Source: Mytilus californianus
Lineage: Eukaryota; Mollusca; Bivalvia; Mytilida; Mytilidae
NCBI RefSeq assembly: GCF_021869535.1
Contig: NW_026262581.1
Coordinates: forward strand, 115,906,771-115,970,770
Direction: 5' to 3'
DNA: 64,000 bases
The notes under the pieces were generated by a model, which saw only the letters and a list, made by a program, of their open reading frames with translations, was not told the origin of the DNA and searched no databases. Positions 61,907-64,000 of this stretch are shown here, piece by piece; positions within the stretch are counted from its first letter, which is position 1, and each line of letters opens with the position of its first letter. The position numbers and the translations under genes were made by a program.

Positions 61907-62800
61907 GAAATATATGACATCTTCATCCAACGAACATGTTCTGTCGGGAAACCAACGTATTGTTGTACAATATATGTTTACCTTGCTTTCGTTTCGACTT
62001 TAATTATACAATAGTTACTGGGTGTACAGCTACTAACAAGCAATAATTCTAAATATATCAAACTTACCAATTTCCTTTACGTGCTCAGATATAAAAGTTT
62101 GTGACAGTCCCTATGAATAACAAACTTTGACTATTTTGAGAAGAGTTCATGAATATCATTTAAAGTTTATAAGGTAGTTAACACTTGTCTTAAATATACT
62201 AATTTTTACTTGATTGATTTTCAAATCTGACATTTGTAATACAATTTTAGTACAACAAATTATAATAAATCTGGAACAAACTACCAGATAAAATTACCAA
62301 AGCCCCTTCCATAAATGCCTTAACAAATAGACTAGATAAATATTGGTCTGATGAAGAGATCTATTACAATGACTATAGAGCAGCAGAAATATCCGGAAGT
62401 CAGGACAAATTATTATGCAAAAGAACTTAAATTATGAGTCTGGTGAAGAGGAACCTTAGGGATCCTGACTGGAAATCAACTCTAAGTAACTCTTAAGTAT
62501 AAAGTTTGCCATGTCACCGACCGTAGTAAAATAGACAGGTAAATAGTATATCTTACCTCCAATGGGTGTAAGTAGTTTGTGTCTCACCAATATATAGGAA
62601 AATATACGCCTATATTTACTATGTTATCCCGCCAATGACATGGCTGGTCATTTAGAAAATTGCTAATTAACCCTTTCCAGAAAGCGATTAGGGTGAATGC
62701 ACTAAAGTATAAATTGCACGAGTTTTCTCCCCTTTTTGGGAAGCAAATCAAGATTTCAAGATTTTATTTTTGCATTCGGGCGCAATTTGTGAAATAATCG
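61907..62800. other. Intergenic, possible small LINE tail
   Basis: At 62262-62430 a plus-strand stretch reads NKLPDKITKAPSINAL, resembling the C-terminal end of a LINE reverse transcriptase, but it is too short to classify. Otherwise no signal. Confidence 0.3.
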
Positions 62801-63065
62801 GACACAATAAATACAGTAAAAATACATCTTTATTTAAAAAAGCAATTCAAAATAGAAACTATACAAAAGAACCAGTGCAATTTGCAATGGATTTGAGATA
62901 GTACAAAACAGACCCGTGACCTCTTAAACAACGGACTAATTAGAAATTATAAGGCAATGATTACATTAAATGTTACATTAGTTATTTCTATGTTGAAGAG
63001 AAAATGATAATTAAATACTGAAAAAAAAAACTTTTTTTAAGTTCAGTGCGAAGAAATGTTTAAAG

Positions 63066-63223
63066 TCATGCATTCTTAATTTGACCAAGCACGTCATTGT
63101 ACATCTTGTAGACATCACTAAAACTTGTTTCGTTGACAGTAAATCCGAGCTCATTAATTCGCTTTAAAGCCCACTGTAAATCTTTATTGTACTGCAATGC
63201 CGCTGCCAGGACACCAATAAATG
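63066..63223 (-). CDS. Terminal exon of an unrecognised gene
   Basis: The acceptor TTTGAACTGGTTTATTTCAG ends at 63224 on the minus strand. The exon reads AFIGVLAAALQYNKDLQWAL, then KRINELGFTVNETSFSDVYK and MYNDVLGQIKNA, stop at 63066. The end looks amphipathic and helical. I do not recognise the family. AATAAA on this strand at 62834-62829 sits about 230 bases past the stop, a normal 3' UTR length. The rest of the gene must lie beyond the right edge; the next 780 bases are repeats. Confidence 0.5.
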
Positions 63224-63469
63224 CTGAAATAAACCAGTTCAAATAGTAAGGCGTGTTTATATGAATAACTAGAGGCTCTAAAGAGCCTGTGTCGCACACC
63301 TTGGTCTATGTTCATATTCAACAAAGGACACTCTACAACATTATAGACGAGAATAGAATTCATGACAAAAATCTCTGTTTTGTTGATCTTGTATTGCTGA
63401 TCATTTAGTCTGTTTAGTTTCTCTCTATCTTCTTTAGTTTTTGCTAACAACACAAAAGAGGGCAAAAAA

Positions 63470-64000
63470 AATTCCTCATTTAAGGGCAATCACTCCTATA
63501 AAGAGTGACAGTCTACTAACTGTATCAGCAAAATTTGGCTTGCTGATCATTTTTGTGATTTAAAGTGTCTAATTATCTATTAAAATTTTAATCATATAAG
63601 GCAAAATGCAAAAAATGGCGAAAATCGTCATTAATGGGCAATAACTCCATTAAGTAGTCGTCGGACAATTTTCTCCAAATTGTCTTAATTGTAGTTCTTG
63701 TCTTGCTGGTCATTTTTTGTTTATTTAAGTTTCTACATACCTATTTTAATTTTTAAGATATAAGGCAAAAACGCAAAAAAATGATAAAAATCGTCATCAA
63801 AGGGCAATAACTCTAATAAGGAGTCGACTGACGATTTCGACCATGCAGACTTTTTTGTAGAACATGTCTTGCTGATCATTTTTTGCAATTTAAAGTTTCT
63901 CTCTATCTATTATAGTTTTCAAAATAATAGGCAAAAATGAAAAAAGGTAAATTTTGTCATTTAAGGGCAATAACTCCTATAAGAAGTCGTCTGTCAGTTT
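63470..64000. repeat. Tandem units of about 160 bp with 'aagggcaataactcc'
   Basis: Copies start gggcaat(a/c)actcc near 63484, 63637, 63802 and 63965, each with cttgctgatcattttt and gcaaaaatgcaaaaaa. Same general style as the other mussel tandem-core elements. It runs off the window. Confidence 0.75.

Overview
The window is eukaryotic nuclear DNA, AT-rich and crowded with repeats. The repeat families (the GACCGC-ended arrays with 'ggggccaaaaagg' units, the TATGCCCCA element, the 'aaaatgaggtcaaggtcag' arrays, the 'gtggtatgattgccaatgagacaac' element) are ones I associate with marine mussels, so a Mytilus-like bivalve is the most likely source. That is recognition from memory, not a database match.

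Genes. (1) 1205-2445, minus: a large coding exon of a TMEM168 homologue; its 3' exons lie left of the window. (2) 12728-24245, plus: a five-exon gene whose product (331 codons) joins a SPEC3/Stum membrane domain to a proline-rich linker and a C-terminal eight-cysteine finger with exact FYVE spacing. (3) 29374-44346, plus: a second SPEC3/Stum gene of three exons (239 codons) ending in a Pro-Gly-Tyr repeat tail. Genes 2 and 3 share intron phases and an identical 186-nt middle exon length, so they are tandem paralogues that diverged at the C-terminus. (4) 50183-50799, minus: an RS-rich protein exon; a related exon sits at 58021-58231. (5) 63066-63223, minus: the last exon of an unrecognised gene.

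Mobile and repetitive DNA. Intron 3 of gene 2 holds a roughly 5.3-kb minisatellite (about 30-bp unit) with 857-bp higher-order copies. Intron 1 of gene 3 (13.4 kb) is a nested stack: a LINE remnant is split by a 9.9-kb element with inverted repeats; that element holds a decayed KRBA2-like integrase gene; the integrase is split by a 4.66-kb hAT-like insertion with a perfect 8-bp target duplication; two further repeat elements sit inside that. Other elements with visible ends are at 7074-7390, 9717-10917, 47001-48005 (arrays of an 11-bp AACGGAC unit), 51320-56045 (about 530-bp inverted repeats), 55082-55402 (9-bp target duplication) and 60411-61906.

All gene models come from reading splice sites, phase and protein similarity by eye. 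No alignment or transcript data were available.
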